Shown: in pieces, positions 34,697-43,297 of the stretch
How the letters are laid out: each line of letters begins with the position of its first letter
Numbering within the stretch: the first letter of the stretch is position 1
From: Terrabacter sp. 28
GTDB taxonomy: Bacteria; Actinomycetota; Actinomycetes; Actinomycetales; Dermatophilaceae
NCBI GenBank assembly: GCA_000955875.1
Contig: JYOE01000003.1
Location: 95,166 to 159,165 of the forward strand
Reading direction: 5' to 3'
DNA length: 64,000 nt
The notes under the pieces: generated by a model
What the model was told of the DNA's origin: nothing
Databases searched by the model: none
The model's input: the letters and a program-made list of their open reading frames with translations, nothing else
Position numbers and translations under genes: made by a program

Positions 34697-36736
34697 ATGT
34701 GCTTCTCCTGCCAGACCGCAGCCACCCGGCTCGCGCCGGTCGACGCCGCCATCGGCTCGCACGCGTCGACCGCCCCGCACCACGACGGCACCCCGGTGAA
34801 CCCGGCAGGGCTCCCCACGGCATACGAGCACGGCAACCGCCTGACGCCCGAGGGCACGACCGTCGACCCGATCCTCGTCGAGATCGTCGAGGGCACGCTC
34901 GCGAGCGTCGAGATGGAGGTCGAGACGGCCATCGCCCGCACCAGCCGCTCGCCCATGATCCGCGACGCCCACGACTTCCGCGCCGGCATCCACGACCGGC
35001 AGCTGCGCAAGCTCACCGGCCGCTCCTACAGCGCGCTCGTGCACCCCATCGCCCGCGACTTCCCGCTCGCCGAGATGAGCGAGGGCGACGTCTTCTTCCA
35101 CAACGACGTCTACGAGTCCGAGGGCGGCATCGGCCACCTGCCCGACCTCTGCGTCACGGTGCCCGTCTTCTCCGGCGGCGAGGTCGTCGCGTTCGTCCAG
35201 GCGTTCGGTCACCACGACGACATCGGTGGAGCCGTGCCCGGCTCGATGCCGAGCAACGCGCAGACGGTCTTCGAGGAGGGACTGTCGGTCCCGCCGATCA
35301 AGCTGTGGGACAAGGGAGTTCCCAACCAGGCGGCGCTGCGCATCATGACGCGCAACAGCCGCATGCCCGACAGCCTCGCCGCCGACCTCGACGCCGAATG
35401 CTCGGCCTGCCTCATGGGCGCCCGCCGCCTCGGTGAGCTCTTCGAGCGCTACGGCCGCGACACCATCGAGGCCGCCTTCGACGCGATCCTCGACAAGACG
35501 ACCGAGACCTACCGCCGAGAGATCCTCAGCAAGATCCCCGACGGCACGTACGTCTGGGAGGACTACGCCGAGCACGACGGCGTCGACGAGCCGAAGCTGC
35601 ACACCCAGCGCATCACGCTGACGAAGCAGTCGACCGGCGGCCCCGGCCGCTCGGACCAGTACCCGGACGGCGGCCCCAAGCTCGTCATCGACTTCACCGG
35701 CACCGCGCCGCAGGCGAAGGGACCGATCAACCACTGCGGCGACTACGTCGGCGGCAACTTCCTCAAGAAGTGGCTCGCGCCGATCCTGCGCAACCTCGCC
35801 GACACCCCCGAGCGGATGGCCGAGCTCGACGTCAACGAGGGCATCGTGCCGCTCATCGAGATGAAGTTCCCCGAGAAGGGCACGCTGCTGACGCCGATCT
35901 ACCCGGCGCCGACGAACGCGCGCACCTTCGTCATCCTGCGCCTGCTCGGCGTGCTCGCCGGCGTCGTCGCCAAGGCCGTCGACGGCAAGATGCCGGCCGA
36001 CCAGGAGACGATCCGCTACACCGGCGTCTACGGCAAGGACCGCGACGGCAACGACTACCTCATGCGCGAGGTGCTCGGCGGCGGCTCGGGCGGGCGCTAC
36101 TACGCGGACGGCGAGGACACCATCCACGTCGTGCCCGACAGCCGCAACCTGCCGACCGAGTTCACCGAGAGCCGCTTCCCCTTCATCGTCGAGCGGCTCG
36201 GCCTCGCCGTCGACTCCGGCGGTGCCGGCCGGCACCGCGGCGGTCTCGGCTACGAGAAGCACATCCGCATGCTCAAGGACGCGCACTTCATGTCGATCGC
36301 CGACCGGTCGATCCTCGCCTGCTGGGGCGTCAAGGGAGGCAAGGCCGGCCGTCCGTTCGAGGTGACGGTCGACGTGGGTGGTCCCGACGAGCGCAGCGTC
36401 GACGCCCTCGCCGACGCCGAGGTGGTCAAGGCCGGCCAGGTCATCCGCATCCGCACCACCGGCGGCGGCGGCTGGGGCGACCCGCTCGAGCGTCCCTACG
36501 ACGAGGTCGAGCGCGACCTGCGCTGGGGCAAGGTGTCGTTCGAGGGGGCGCGCCGCGACTACGGCGTCGTCGCGTCCGGCACCCAGGACGAGCCCGTCGT
36601 CGACACCGCGTCGTCCGACGCGCTGCGCGACGAGCTGCGGGCCGAGCGCGCGGCCGAGCAGCCCTTCTTCGACCGCGGCCCGGGCTACGCCACGCTCGCC
36701 GCCGGTCAGCACGCGGCGGACGTCGACTGGGTGTGA
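34697..36736 (+). CDS. hyuB: Hydantoinase/oxoprolinase subunit B (HyuB-like)
   Basis: A 679-residue HyuB-family subunit. Hydantoinase_B features are seen: SRSPMIRDAHDFRAGIHD, FFHNDVYESEGGIGHLPDL, FGHHDDIGGAVPGSMP, INHCGDYVGGNF, GAGRHRGGLGYEK and a Gly-rich end TTGGGGWGDPLERP. An extra N-terminal stretch of about 55 residues starts MCFSCQTAAT, with a CxxC-like pair. The start is one base after the hyuA stop, with AGGAGG upstream, so the pair is co-translated. It binds the cyclic substrate in the heteromeric enzyme. Confidence 0.9.
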   Translation: MCFSCQTAATRLAPVDAAIGSHASTAPHHDGTPVNPAGLPTAYEHGNRLTPEGTTVDPILVEIVEGTLASVEMEVETAIARTSRSPMIRDAHDFRAGIHDRQLRKLTGRSYSALVHPIARDFPLAEMSEGDVFFHNDVYESEGGIGHLPDLCVTVPVFSGGEVVAFVQAFGHHDDIGGAVPGSMPSNAQTVFEEGLSVPPIKLWDKGVPNQAALRIMTRNSRMPDSLAADLDAECSACLMGARRLGELFERYGRDTIEAAFDAILDKTTETYRREILSKIPDGTYVWEDYAEHDGVDEPKLHTQRITLTKQSTGGPGRSDQYPDGGPKLVIDFTGTAPQAKGPINHCGDYVGGNFLKKWLAPILRNLADTPERMAELDVNEGIVPLIEMKFPEKGTLLTPIYPAPTNARTFVILRLLGVLAGVVAKAVDGKMPADQETIRYTGVYGKDRDGNDYLMREVLGGGSGGRYYADGEDTIHVVPDSRNLPTEFTESRFPFIVERLGLAVDSGGAGRHRGGLGYEKHIRMLKDAHFMSIADRSILACWGVKGGKAGRPFEVTVDVGGPDERSVDALADAEVVKAGQVIRIRTTGGGGWGDPLERPYDEVERDLRWGKVSFEGARRDYGVVASGTQDEPVVDTASSDALRDELRAERAAEQPFFDRGPGYATLAAGQHAADVDWV

Positions 36737-36739
36737 GCG

Positions 36740-37603
36740 ATGAGAGTCCTCGTGATCGGCGCGACCGGCAAGACCGGCCACGCCGTCACGCGTGCGCTGG
36801 CCTCGCGCGGCATCGCCGTCCGCGCTGCCGTGCGATCCGTCGACCGACAGAACATGGCGTATGCCGCTGGGGCCCGGTCGATCTCGGTCGTTGACCTCGT
36901 GAGCGGGGCTGGGTTGCCCGCGGCCGTCGCGGGGGTCGACGCCGTCTACCACCTCGCCCCCAACGTCCACCCGGACGAGGTCAGGATGGCCGAACGGGTC
37001 GCTGCCGCGGCGGCTGCGGAGGGCAGGGCCCGCTTCGTCTTCCACTCCGTGCTGCACCCCGACGACGCGTCGATGCCGCACCACCTGCGCAAGGCCGAGG
37101 CCGAGCACGTGGTGCGGGGCACGGTGCCCGGCGCGACGGTGCTGCGCCCCGCGGCCTACCACCAGAACCTCCTCGAGGCCGCCCGCTCGGGCCGTCTCGC
37201 CGTGCCCTACTCGCTCGACTCCCCCTTCAGCAACGTCGACCTCGACGACGTCGCCGAGGCTGCTGCGGTGGTGCTCACCCGGCACGGCCACGAGGGCCTC
37301 ACCTACGAGCTCGCCGGCCCCGAGGTGCTCAGCGTGCGCGAGCAAGCCGCGGTGGCCTCCGAGGTGCTCGGACACCACGTGAGCGCCGAGCACGTCTCGC
37401 CCGACGCCTGGTCCGCGGGCCCGGGGACCGGCCTGCCCGAGCAGGCCCGCGCCGACCTGCTCGCGATGTTCACGGCATACGACCGGGAGGGGCTGGTCGG
37501 CGAGGCCGACACGCTGCGCCGGCTCCTCGGCCGCGAGCCACGCACCTGGGCCGACGTGCTGCGGGCCGCCGGGCCCGTCGACGGGGCGGCCACGAACCGG
37601 TGA
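36740..37603 (+). CDS. NmrA-like NAD(P)-binding protein
   Basis: A 287-residue atypical short-chain dehydrogenase/NmrA-type protein. The N-terminal dinucleotide motif is VLVIGATGKTGHAVTRAL (residues 3-20), followed by VDAVYHLAPN and VLRPAAYHQNLLE. The catalytic Tyr-Lys pair of active reductases is not evident, so it may be a redox sensor or a reductase with relaxed chemistry. It begins three bases after the hyuB stop and is probably part of the hyuAB operon. Confidence 0.82.
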   Translation: MRVLVIGATGKTGHAVTRALASRGIAVRAAVRSVDRQNMAYAAGARSISVVDLVSGAGLPAAVAGVDAVYHLAPNVHPDEVRMAERVAAAAAAEGRARFVFHSVLHPDDASMPHHLRKAEAEHVVRGTVPGATVLRPAAYHQNLLEAARSGRLAVPYSLDSPFSNVDLDDVAEAAAVVLTRHGHEGLTYELAGPEVLSVREQAAVASEVLGHHVSAEHVSPDAWSAGPGTGLPEQARADLLAMFTAYDREGLVGEADTLRRLLGREPRTWADVLRAAGPVDGAATNR

Positions 37604-37666
37604 GCGACGGCTGGACGTTCGTCGACCACGCCTGCGCACCCCGGGCGCTGCCCCGCGCTCGCGGCG

Positions 37667-37957
37667 TCAGTCGATGTCGCGTTCCTCGATGGTCTGGCGC
37701 ACCGTGTTCGTCACGCCGTTGGGACCCTCCTCGCGCGTGATGATGCGCTTGCGGCGGTGGCCCTTGCTGCCGTGCCAGATGAGCAGGCCGCCGGCGATCA
37801 TGAGGATGACCCCCGCGATGGGCAGGTTGATGACCGTGGTGTTGGCCCGGACCGCGAAGGTCAGGATCGCACCCACGACCGCGAGCAGCACTCCGACACC
37901 CAACGTCCCACCCCCTCCTGGCTGGACTTGCGACGCGACGACCTCGTCCTTCTTCAT
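37667..37957 (-). CDS. Small two-helix membrane protein (DUF6458-like)
   Basis: A 96-residue protein. A polar start MKKDEVVASQVQPGGGG is followed by two hydrophobic helices (about 18-36 and 43-61), a basic stretch HGSKGHRRKRI and a polar tail. It resembles small DUF6458-type proteins of actinobacteria; I am only moderately sure of that family. It is convergent with the NmrA gene and stands alone. No function is known. Confidence 0.65.
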   Translation of the reverse strand: MKKDEVVASQVQPGGGGTLGVGVLLAVVGAILTFAVRANTTVINLPIAGVILMIAGGLLIWHGSKGHRRKRIITREEGPNGVTNTVRQTIEERDID

Positions 37958-38095
37958 TATCGTCCCCTACCCGCACACGGCCCCCGAAGGACGCGACACT
38001 CGCCGACCGGACGGCATACATCTGCCAATCCGGCTGACGTGGTTGGGCAGGAGGTGACAACGCGCCCGCTCGCGCACGCTCCCTAGGCTCACGCC

Positions 38096-38131
38096 ATGAC
38101 GACCGCCTCGACGAGCAAGGACGCACCGTGA
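38096..38131 (+). CDS. Possible 11-residue leader peptide ahead of carbamate kinase
   Basis: An ATG at 38096 opens [11 protein letters not shown] and ends in TGA at 38129-38131, which overlaps the GTG start of carbamate kinase (GTGA). The overlap would couple translation of the two. It may be fortuitous, but the placement is exact. There is no strong ribosome site before its ATG. Confidence 0.3.
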   Translation: MTTASTSKDAP

Positions 38132-39075
38132 GGGTGCTCGTGGCGCTGGGTGGCAACGCCATGACCGGCCCCGACGGGAGCGCGACGCCCCAGGCCCAGC
38201 GCGCGGCCATCACCGTCGCCAGCGAGCACCTCGCCGACCTCGTCGCGGCCGGCCACGAGGTGGTCGTGACGCACGGCAACGGCCCGCAGGTGGGCAACCT
38301 CCTCGTCAAGAACGAGCTCGCCGCGCACGTCGTGCCGCCGGTCCCGCTCGACTGGTGCGGCGCGCAGACGCAGGGCACCATCGGCTTCACCCTGCTCGAC
38401 ACCCTCGAGGCGTCCCTCGCCGCGCGCGGTGCCGTGCGTCCCGTCGCAGCGCTCGTCACGCGTACGCTCGTGGCCGCCGACGACCCCGGCTTCGCCCGCC
38501 CCACCAAGCCGATCGGGCGCTACCTCCCGCGCGAGCAGGCCCAGGCGCTCATCGACCACGGCGAGCGGTGGGAGGACCGCGGCGAGAAGGGCTGGCGACG
38601 AGTGGTCGCCTCGCCCGAGCCCATCGAGGTCCTCGAGACGCGCGCGTTGCTCACCCTGCTCGGCGCCGGCTACGTCGTCGTCGCGGCCGGCGGAGGCGGC
38701 ATCCCCGTCGTGCGCAGCGAGAGCGGTGCGGTGCACGGTGTCGAGGCCGTCATCGACAAGGACCTGACCGCAGCGCTGCTCGCCAGGGCGGTCGCCGCCG
38801 ACGTGCTCGTCATCGCCACCGACGTCGCCCACGCCGTCGCCGGCTGGGGCACGCCCGACGCGCACGACATCGGCCGCGTCACCCTCGCCGAGATGGAGGC
38901 GTATGCCGCCGCCGGCCACTTCGCGTCGGGATCCATGGGCCCCAAGGTCGACGCCGCGATGCGCTTCGTCCGCGCCGGGGGCCGACGCTCCATCGTGACC
39001 GCGCTCGACCAGCTCGCCACCGCCATCGACGGCCACATCGGGACCGTCATCGAAAACCCTGAAAGAGAAAGGTGA
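38128..39075 (+). CDS. arcC: Carbamate kinase
   Basis: A 315-residue amino-acid-kinase-fold enzyme that converts carbamoyl phosphate and ADP to ATP and carbamate (then CO2 and ammonia). Seen: [10 protein letters not shown] at the N-terminus, [56 protein letters not shown] and [13 protein letters not shown]. An AAGGA site lies 7 bases before the GTG. No arginine deiminase genes are nearby. It instead overlaps the barbiturase gene by four bases, so its carbamoyl phosphate must come from another source. The FdrA-DUF1116/DUF2877 carbamoyltransferase is the natural candidate. Confidence 0.94.
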   Translation: MRVLVALGGNAMTGPDGSATPQAQRAAITVASEHLADLVAAGHEVVVTHGNGPQVGNLLVKNELAAHVVPPVPLDWCGAQTQGTIGFTLLDTLEASLAARGAVRPVAALVTRTLVAADDPGFARPTKPIGRYLPREQAQALIDHGERWEDRGEKGWRRVVASPEPIEVLETRALLTLLGAGYVVVAAGGGGIPVVRSESGAVHGVEAVIDKDLTAALLARAVAADVLVIATDVAHAVAGWGTPDAHDIGRVTLAEMEAYAAAGHFASGSMGPKVDAAMRFVRAGGRRSIVTALDQLATAIDGHIGTVIENPERER

Positions 39076-39080
39076 TTCAC

Positions 39081-40217
39081 GTGCCCGAAGCCATTGAGGT
39101 GCGCAAGGTCCCCATCCACTCGGTCGCCGACGCGTCCGAGCTCGCGAAGCTCATCGACGACGGCGTGATGGAGGCCGGCCGGATCATCGCCATCATCGGG
39201 AAGACCGAGGGCAACGGCGGCGTCAACGACTACACGCGCATCATCGCCGACCGCGCCTTCCGTGAGGTGCTCGTCGAGAAGGGCGCACCGGCCGAGCAGG
39301 TCAAGCAGGTCCCGATCGTGTGGTCCGGCGGCACCGACGGCGTCATCAGCCCGCACGCCACGATCTTCGCGACGGTCCCGGCCGACAAGGCCGAGCCGTC
39401 CGACGACCTACGGCTGACGGTGGGCTTCGCGATGAGCGAGCCGATCAAGCCCGAGGAGATCGGCTACGTCGCCATGGTGCAGAAGGTCGCCGACGCCGTG
39501 AAGGTCGCCATGGAGCGGGCCGGCATCACCGACCCGGCCGACGTGCACTACGTCCAGACCAAGACGCCGCTGCTGACGATCCACACGATCCGCGACGCCA
39601 AGTCCCGCGGCCACGAGGTCTGGACCGAGCACACGCACGAGTCGATGGACCTCTCCAACGGCACCACGGGCCTCGGCATCGCCGTCGCGCTCGGCGAGAT
39701 CGAGATGCCGACCGACGCCGACATCATGCACAACCGCTCGCTCTTCTCCTCGGTCGCCTCGTGCAGCTCGGGCGTCGAGCTCGACCAGGCGCAGGTCGTC
39801 GTCGTCGGCAACGCCCGCGGCGTCGGTGGTCGCTACCGCATCGGCCACTCGGTCATGAACGACGCCCTCGACGCCGACGGCATCTGGGAGGCGATCAAGG
39901 ACGCCGGCCTCGACCTGCCCGAGCGCGCCCACCCGAGCGACATCGCCGGCCGCCTCGTCAACGTCTTCCTCAAGTGCGAGGTGAGCCAGGACGGCCAGGT
40001 GCACGGTCGCCGCAACGCGATGCTCGACGACTCCGACGTGCACTGGCACCGCCAGATCAAGTCGTGCGTCGGTGGCGTCACGGCGTCGGTGACGGGCGAC
40101 CCGGCGGTGTTCGTGTCGGTGTCGGCCGCCCACCAGGGCCCCGACGGCGGTGGTCCGGTCGCGGCCATCGTCGACCTCGGCGAGGGTGAGCCCACCGGCT
40201 ACCGCTGGACCCGCTGA
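39081..40217 (+). CDS. Ring-opening amidohydrolase: barbiturase / cyanuric acid hydrolase family
   Basis: A 378-residue member of the cyanuric acid hydrolase/barbiturase family, which has three repeated domains each offering a Ser-Lys pair. Seen: [16 protein letters not shown] (first Ser, about residue 85), [22 protein letters not shown] (second, about 230) and [21 protein letters not shown] (third, near the C-terminus). A metal-site region [11 protein letters not shown] lies between. Barbiturase opens barbiturate to ureidomalonate; the sister enzyme opens cyanuric acid. I prefer barbiturase because of the uracil permease and molybdenum hydroxylase nearby. The start is placed at GTG 39081 because AAAGG lies 8 bases before it. 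A GTG at 39072 overlaps arcC. Confidence 0.88.
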   Translation: MPEAIEVRKVPIHSVADASELAKLIDDGVMEAGRIIAIIGKTEGNGGVNDYTRIIADRAFREVLVEKGAPAEQVKQVPIVWSGGTDGVISPHATIFATVPADKAEPSDDLRLTVGFAMSEPIKPEEIGYVAMVQKVADAVKVAMERAGITDPADVHYVQTKTPLLTIHTIRDAKSRGHEVWTEHTHESMDLSNGTTGLGIAVALGEIEMPTDADIMHNRSLFSSVASCSSGVELDQAQVVVVGNARGVGGRYRIGHSVMNDALDADGIWEAIKDAGLDLPERAHPSDIAGRLVNVFLKCEVSQDGQVHGRRNAMLDDSDVHWHRQIKSCVGGVTASVTGDPAVFVSVSAAHQGPDGGGPVAAIVDLGEGEPTGYRWTR

Positions 40218-40241
40218 ACGGCATACCCCCACCCCTGCTGC

Positions 40242-40313
40242 GCAACACACCCGGTAACAGTCAGCTCCTCACGGTTGCAACCGTGAGGAGCTGACTGTTA
40301 CCGGGTGTGTTGC
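40242..40313. terminator. 72-base perfect palindrome between convergent genes
   Basis: A 35-base arm (40242-40276) and its exact reverse complement (40279-40313) are separated by only GC. It lies between the stops of the barbiturase gene and purH, so bidirectional termination is the simplest role. No T-run is needed or seen. Perfect arms this long with almost no loop are rare because cruciforms are normally cut or deleted. It is also less GC-rich than its surroundings. Confidence 0.7.
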
Positions 40314-40326
40314 TGGGACCTGACGG

Positions 40327-41946
40327 TCAGTGGGCGAAGTGGCGGGTCCCGGTGAAGTACATCGTGACGCCCGCCGCCTTGGCGGCCTCGATGACCTCGT
40401 CGTCACGGATCGAGCCGCCGGGTGCCACGACCGCGCGCACGCCGGCGTCGAGCAGGATCTGCAGCCCGTCGGCGAACGGGAAGAACGCGTCGGACGCCGC
40501 GACCGAGCCCCGCGCGCGCTCCTCGCCGGCGCGACGCACGGCCAGGTAGCAGGAGTCGACGCGGTTGACCTGGCCCATGCCGACACCGACCGCGGCCCCG
40601 TCGCGAGCCAGCAGGATCGCGTTGGACTTCACGGCGCGGATCGCGCGCCACGCGAACTGGAGGTCGGCGAGCGTCGCGTCGTCGGCGGCCTCACCGGCGA
40701 CGAGCCGCCAGTTCGCGGCGTCGTCGCCACCGGTCACCGCGTCGCCGTCACCGTGCACGACGGCGTCGACGCGGTCGACGGACTGCACGAGCAGCCCACC
40801 GCTGATCGGGCGCGTCTCGATGGGGTCGGCCGCCTCGGCCATGCCGGCCGGCAGGCGCAGCACCCGGAGGTTCTTCTTCGCGGTGAGGATCTCGAGCGCC
40901 TCGGGCTCGTAGTCGGGCGCGATGATGACCTCGGTGAAGACCGGCTTCGCAGCCGTCGCCATCGCCGCCGTGACGGTGCGGTTGGCGGCGATGATGCCGC
41001 CATAGGCGCTCACCGGGTCGGTCGCGTGGGCGCGCTCGTACGCCTCTTCGATCGTCGCTCCGACGGCGATGCCGCACGGGTTGGCGTGCTTGATGATCGC
41101 TACGGTCGGCTGGTCGCCGTGGTCGTGTGCCGCGCGCACCGCGGCGTCGGTGTCGACGTAGTTGTTGTACGACATCTCCTTGCCGTGCAGCTGCTCGGCG
41201 GAGGCGACGCCCGGGCGCCAGTGGCGGTAGAGCGCCGCCTGCTGGTGCGGGTTCTCGCCGTAGCGCAGCGCGGCCGCGCGGTCGAAGGTCGCGCCGGTCC
41301 AGGCGGGGAAGCCCGTGCCGTCACGCTGGGTGTCCGGGTCGGCGTCCGGCTGCGCGAAGCGCTGCATCCAGCTCGCGACCGCGACGTCGTAGGAGGCGGT
41401 GTGCACGAACGCCTCCGCGGCCAGGCGCTGGCGCTGGGCCAGCGTGAAGCCGCCCTCACCCAGGGCCGTGACGACCTCGCCGTATGCCGCCGGGCTCGTC
41501 ACGATGGCGACGCTCGGGTGGTTCTTGGCCGCGGCCCGCACCATCGAGGGGCCGCCGATGTCGATCTGCTCGATGCACTCGTCGGGCGTCGCGCCCGAGG
41601 CGACGGTCTCGCGGAACGGGTAGAGGTTGACCACGACGAGCTCGAACGGCTCGACCTCGAGGTCGGCCAGCTGCTGCACGTGGTCGGGCTTGCGGGTGTC
41701 GGCGAGGATGCCCCCGTGGACCTTCGGGTGGAGCGTCTTGACGCGGCCCTCGAGGCACTCGGGGAAGCCGGTCAGCTGCTCGACGGGCGTCACGTCGATG
41801 CCGAGCGCCGCGATCGTCTTCGCGGTCGAGCCGGTCGAGACGATGCCGACGCCCGCGGCGTCCAGCGCCCGGGCGAGGTCCTCGAGGCCGGTCTTGTCGT
41901 AGACGGAGATGAGGGCGCGCTTGATCGGACGGCGTCCGTCGGACAT
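40327..41946 (-). CDS. purH: Bifunctional AICAR formyltransferase / IMP cyclohydrolase
   Basis: A 539-residue enzyme that catalyses the last two steps of IMP synthesis. The N-terminal cyclohydrolase (MGS-like) domain shows [26 protein letters not shown] and [14 protein letters not shown]. The C-terminal AICAR formyltransferase shows [35 protein letters not shown], a catalytic Lys-His within the KHANPCG region, and [13 protein letters not shown] 41946 was chosen over an upstream in-frame ATG that lacks similarity. It lies downstream of purN on the same strand, with a 197-base repeat-bearing gap. Confidence 0.97.
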   Translation of the reverse strand: MSDGRRPIKRALISVYDKTGLEDLARALDAAGVGIVSTGSTAKTIAALGIDVTPVEQLTGFPECLEGRVKTLHPKVHGGILADTRKPDHVQQLADLEVEPFELVVVNLYPFRETVASGATPDECIEQIDIGGPSMVRAAAKNHPSVAIVTSPAAYGEVVTALGEGGFTLAQRQRLAAEAFVHTASYDVAVASWMQRFAQPDADPDTQRDGTGFPAWTGATFDRAAALRYGENPHQQAALYRHWRPGVASAEQLHGKEMSYNNYVDTDAAVRAAHDHGDQPTVAIIKHANPCGIAVGATIEEAYERAHATDPVSAYGGIIAANRTVTAAMATAAKPVFTEVIIAPDYEPEALEILTAKKNLRVLRLPAGMAEAADPIETRPISGGLLVQSVDRVDAVVHGDGDAVTGGDDAANWRLVAGEAADDATLADLQFAWRAIRAVKSNAILLARDGAAVGVGMGQVNRVDSCYLAVRRAGEERARGSVAASDAFFPFADGLQILLDAGVRAVVAPGGSIRDDEVIEAAKAAGVTMYFTGTRHFAH

Positions 41947-42082
41947 CAGAACTCCTGGCGTGGGTAGACGGTGTCGATGACTCCGGAACACCCAGGCGGG
42001 CGATGCTCCGACCGTTTCACTCCCTGGTGGTTCCCCACCTGCGCCAGTCGTGTGCGGCCAGACTACCGGTCACGGCCGTGCC

Positions 42083-42141
42083 TGACGAAACGCTCTCTCG
42101 ATCGAGGAGCGTCGCGACGGAGCGTTCTCTCGATCGCGTGG
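42083..42141. repeat. Two family B-like repeats between purN and purH
   Basis: AACGCTCTCTCGATCGAGG and, 30 bases on, ACGGAGCGTTCTCTCGATCG. The second is identical to the copy at 30642-30661. The unit TCTCTCGATCG contains the palindrome CGATCG. The rest of the 41947-42143 gap shows no gene. Confidence 0.65.
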
Positions 42142-42143
42142 GG

Positions 42144-42779
42144 TCAACCGAGGCGGACACGGCGCCCGTCCACCGAGAAGCCCTCGCGCGCCATGCGGCC
42201 GACGATCTCGACGAGCAGGTCGCGCTCCTGCACCTTGATCCGCTCGTGGAGGCTCTCCTCGGTGTCGTCCTCCTGGACGGCCACGACCCGCTGCTCGATG
42301 ATCGGGCCGGTGTCGACGCCGGCGTCGACGAGGTGGCACGTCGTGCCGGTCACCTTGACCCCGTAGGCCAGCGCATCGCGTACGCCGTGGGCACCGGGGA
42401 AGCTCGGCAGCAGCGCCGGGTGCGTGTTGACGACCGGCTGCGCGCCGAGCGAGGCCGGCCCGAGGATCCGCATGAACCCGGCAGTGACGACGAAGCGCGG
42501 CGCCGCCGCGGCGACCCGCTCAGCGAGGGCGACGTCCCACGCCGCCCGGTCGGCGAAGTCGGCCACCGCGCACACGAACGTCGGGATGCCGGCCTGCTCG
42601 GCCCGCTCGAGACCGGTGCACGCGCGGTCGGCGCCGACCGCAGCGACGCGCACGCCGTATGCCGGGTCGGCAGCCGCGTCGATGAGCGACTGCAGGAGCG
42701 TGCCGGAGCCCGAGACGAGCACGACAACCGGGACGGGTCCCTCGGTCGCTCCGGCAGGGCTGGCGGCGTCGGTCGTCAC
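42144..42779 (-). CDS. purN: Phosphoribosylglycinamide formyltransferase
   Basis: A 211-residue enzyme that transfers the formyl group of 10-formyl-THF to GAR in purine synthesis. Seen: VVVLVSGSGTLLQSLIDAA (phosphate loop, about 18-36), AGFMRILG, the catalytic motif VVNTHPALLPSFPGAHGVRDAL with Asn and His, and HLVDAGVDTGPIIEQRVV with the catalytic Asp. It starts at GTG 42779. It is divergent, by 74 bases, from a small membrane-protein gene. Confidence 0.95.
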   Translation of the reverse strand: MTTDAASPAGATEGPVPVVVLVSGSGTLLQSLIDAAADPAYGVRVAAVGADRACTGLERAEQAGIPTFVCAVADFADRAAWDVALAERVAAAAPRFVVTAGFMRILGPASLGAQPVVNTHPALLPSFPGAHGVRDALAYGVKVTGTTCHLVDAGVDTGPIIEQRVVAVQEDDTEESLHERIKVQERDLLVEIVGRMAREGFSVDGRRVRLG

Positions 42780-42853
42780 GCGCCGGAGTGTAGCGCCGGG
42801 GCCCGGCGCGGCCCGCGTCGATCCACGTCCGCCGCATGGGTAAGGATGGGCGC

Positions 42854-43246
42854 ATGACCGAGCCGCAGCTGGAGCAGGAGATCGCGTTCGCGCGCGAGAA
42901 GGCCAAGCGCACCCTGCCCCTCGCCCTGCTGGTGCTGCTCGGGCTCATCGCCATGTACCTGCCGCTGCCCAAGCGGTTCATCGCGTTCGCGCCGCTGCTC
43001 ATCGCCGTGGTGCTGACGATCCGCCTGCTGCGCTTCCTCTCGACGCGCGGCGGGCGCGAGAAGATCTGGCCGGCCTTCACCCTCGTCATCGTCGGCATGC
43101 TGCTGTCGACCCTCGCCCTGCAGCTCGCCTTCTACGACTCGTGGAGCGCCTACGAGGACTGCATCGCCGGCGCCCAGACCCAGCAGGCCACCGCCGACTG
43201 CGTGCAGCTCAAGGACACCGGGATGCTGGGCCTCGTCGTGCGCTGA
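42854..43246 (+). CDS. Small membrane protein of unknown function
   Basis: A 130-residue protein. A charged N-terminus (MTEPQLEQEIAFAREKAKR) is followed by three hydrophobic segments: about 22-38, 43-62 and 78-98. A polar tail with two Cys (EDCIAGAQTQQATADC) comes last. AAGGATG sits about 8 bases before the ATG. No family was recognised with certainty. Confidence 0.7.
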   Translation: MTEPQLEQEIAFAREKAKRTLPLALLVLLGLIAMYLPLPKRFIAFAPLLIAVVLTIRLLRFLSTRGGREKIWPAFTLVIVGMLLSTLALQLAFYDSWSAYEDCIAGAQTQQATADCVQLKDTGMLGLVVR

Positions 43247-43297
43247 CTGGCCGTGGTTCTCCCGTCGGGCCGTCGGGCCGGCGGACCTGGCCTCTCG

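Noticed and set aside
34679..37639. 986-residue minus-strand open frame
   Set aside because: Antisense to hyuB and the NmrA-like gene, with no domain and shadow-type composition.
38128..39075. Arginine deiminase pathway
   Set aside because: Carbamate kinase is often part of it, but neither arginine deiminase nor ornithine carbamoyltransferase is nearby.
39081..40217. Firm cyanuric acid hydrolase assignment
   Set aside because: The family includes both activities and I cannot discriminate them by motif. No biuret or allophanate hydrolase is present, and the uracil permease favours barbiturase.
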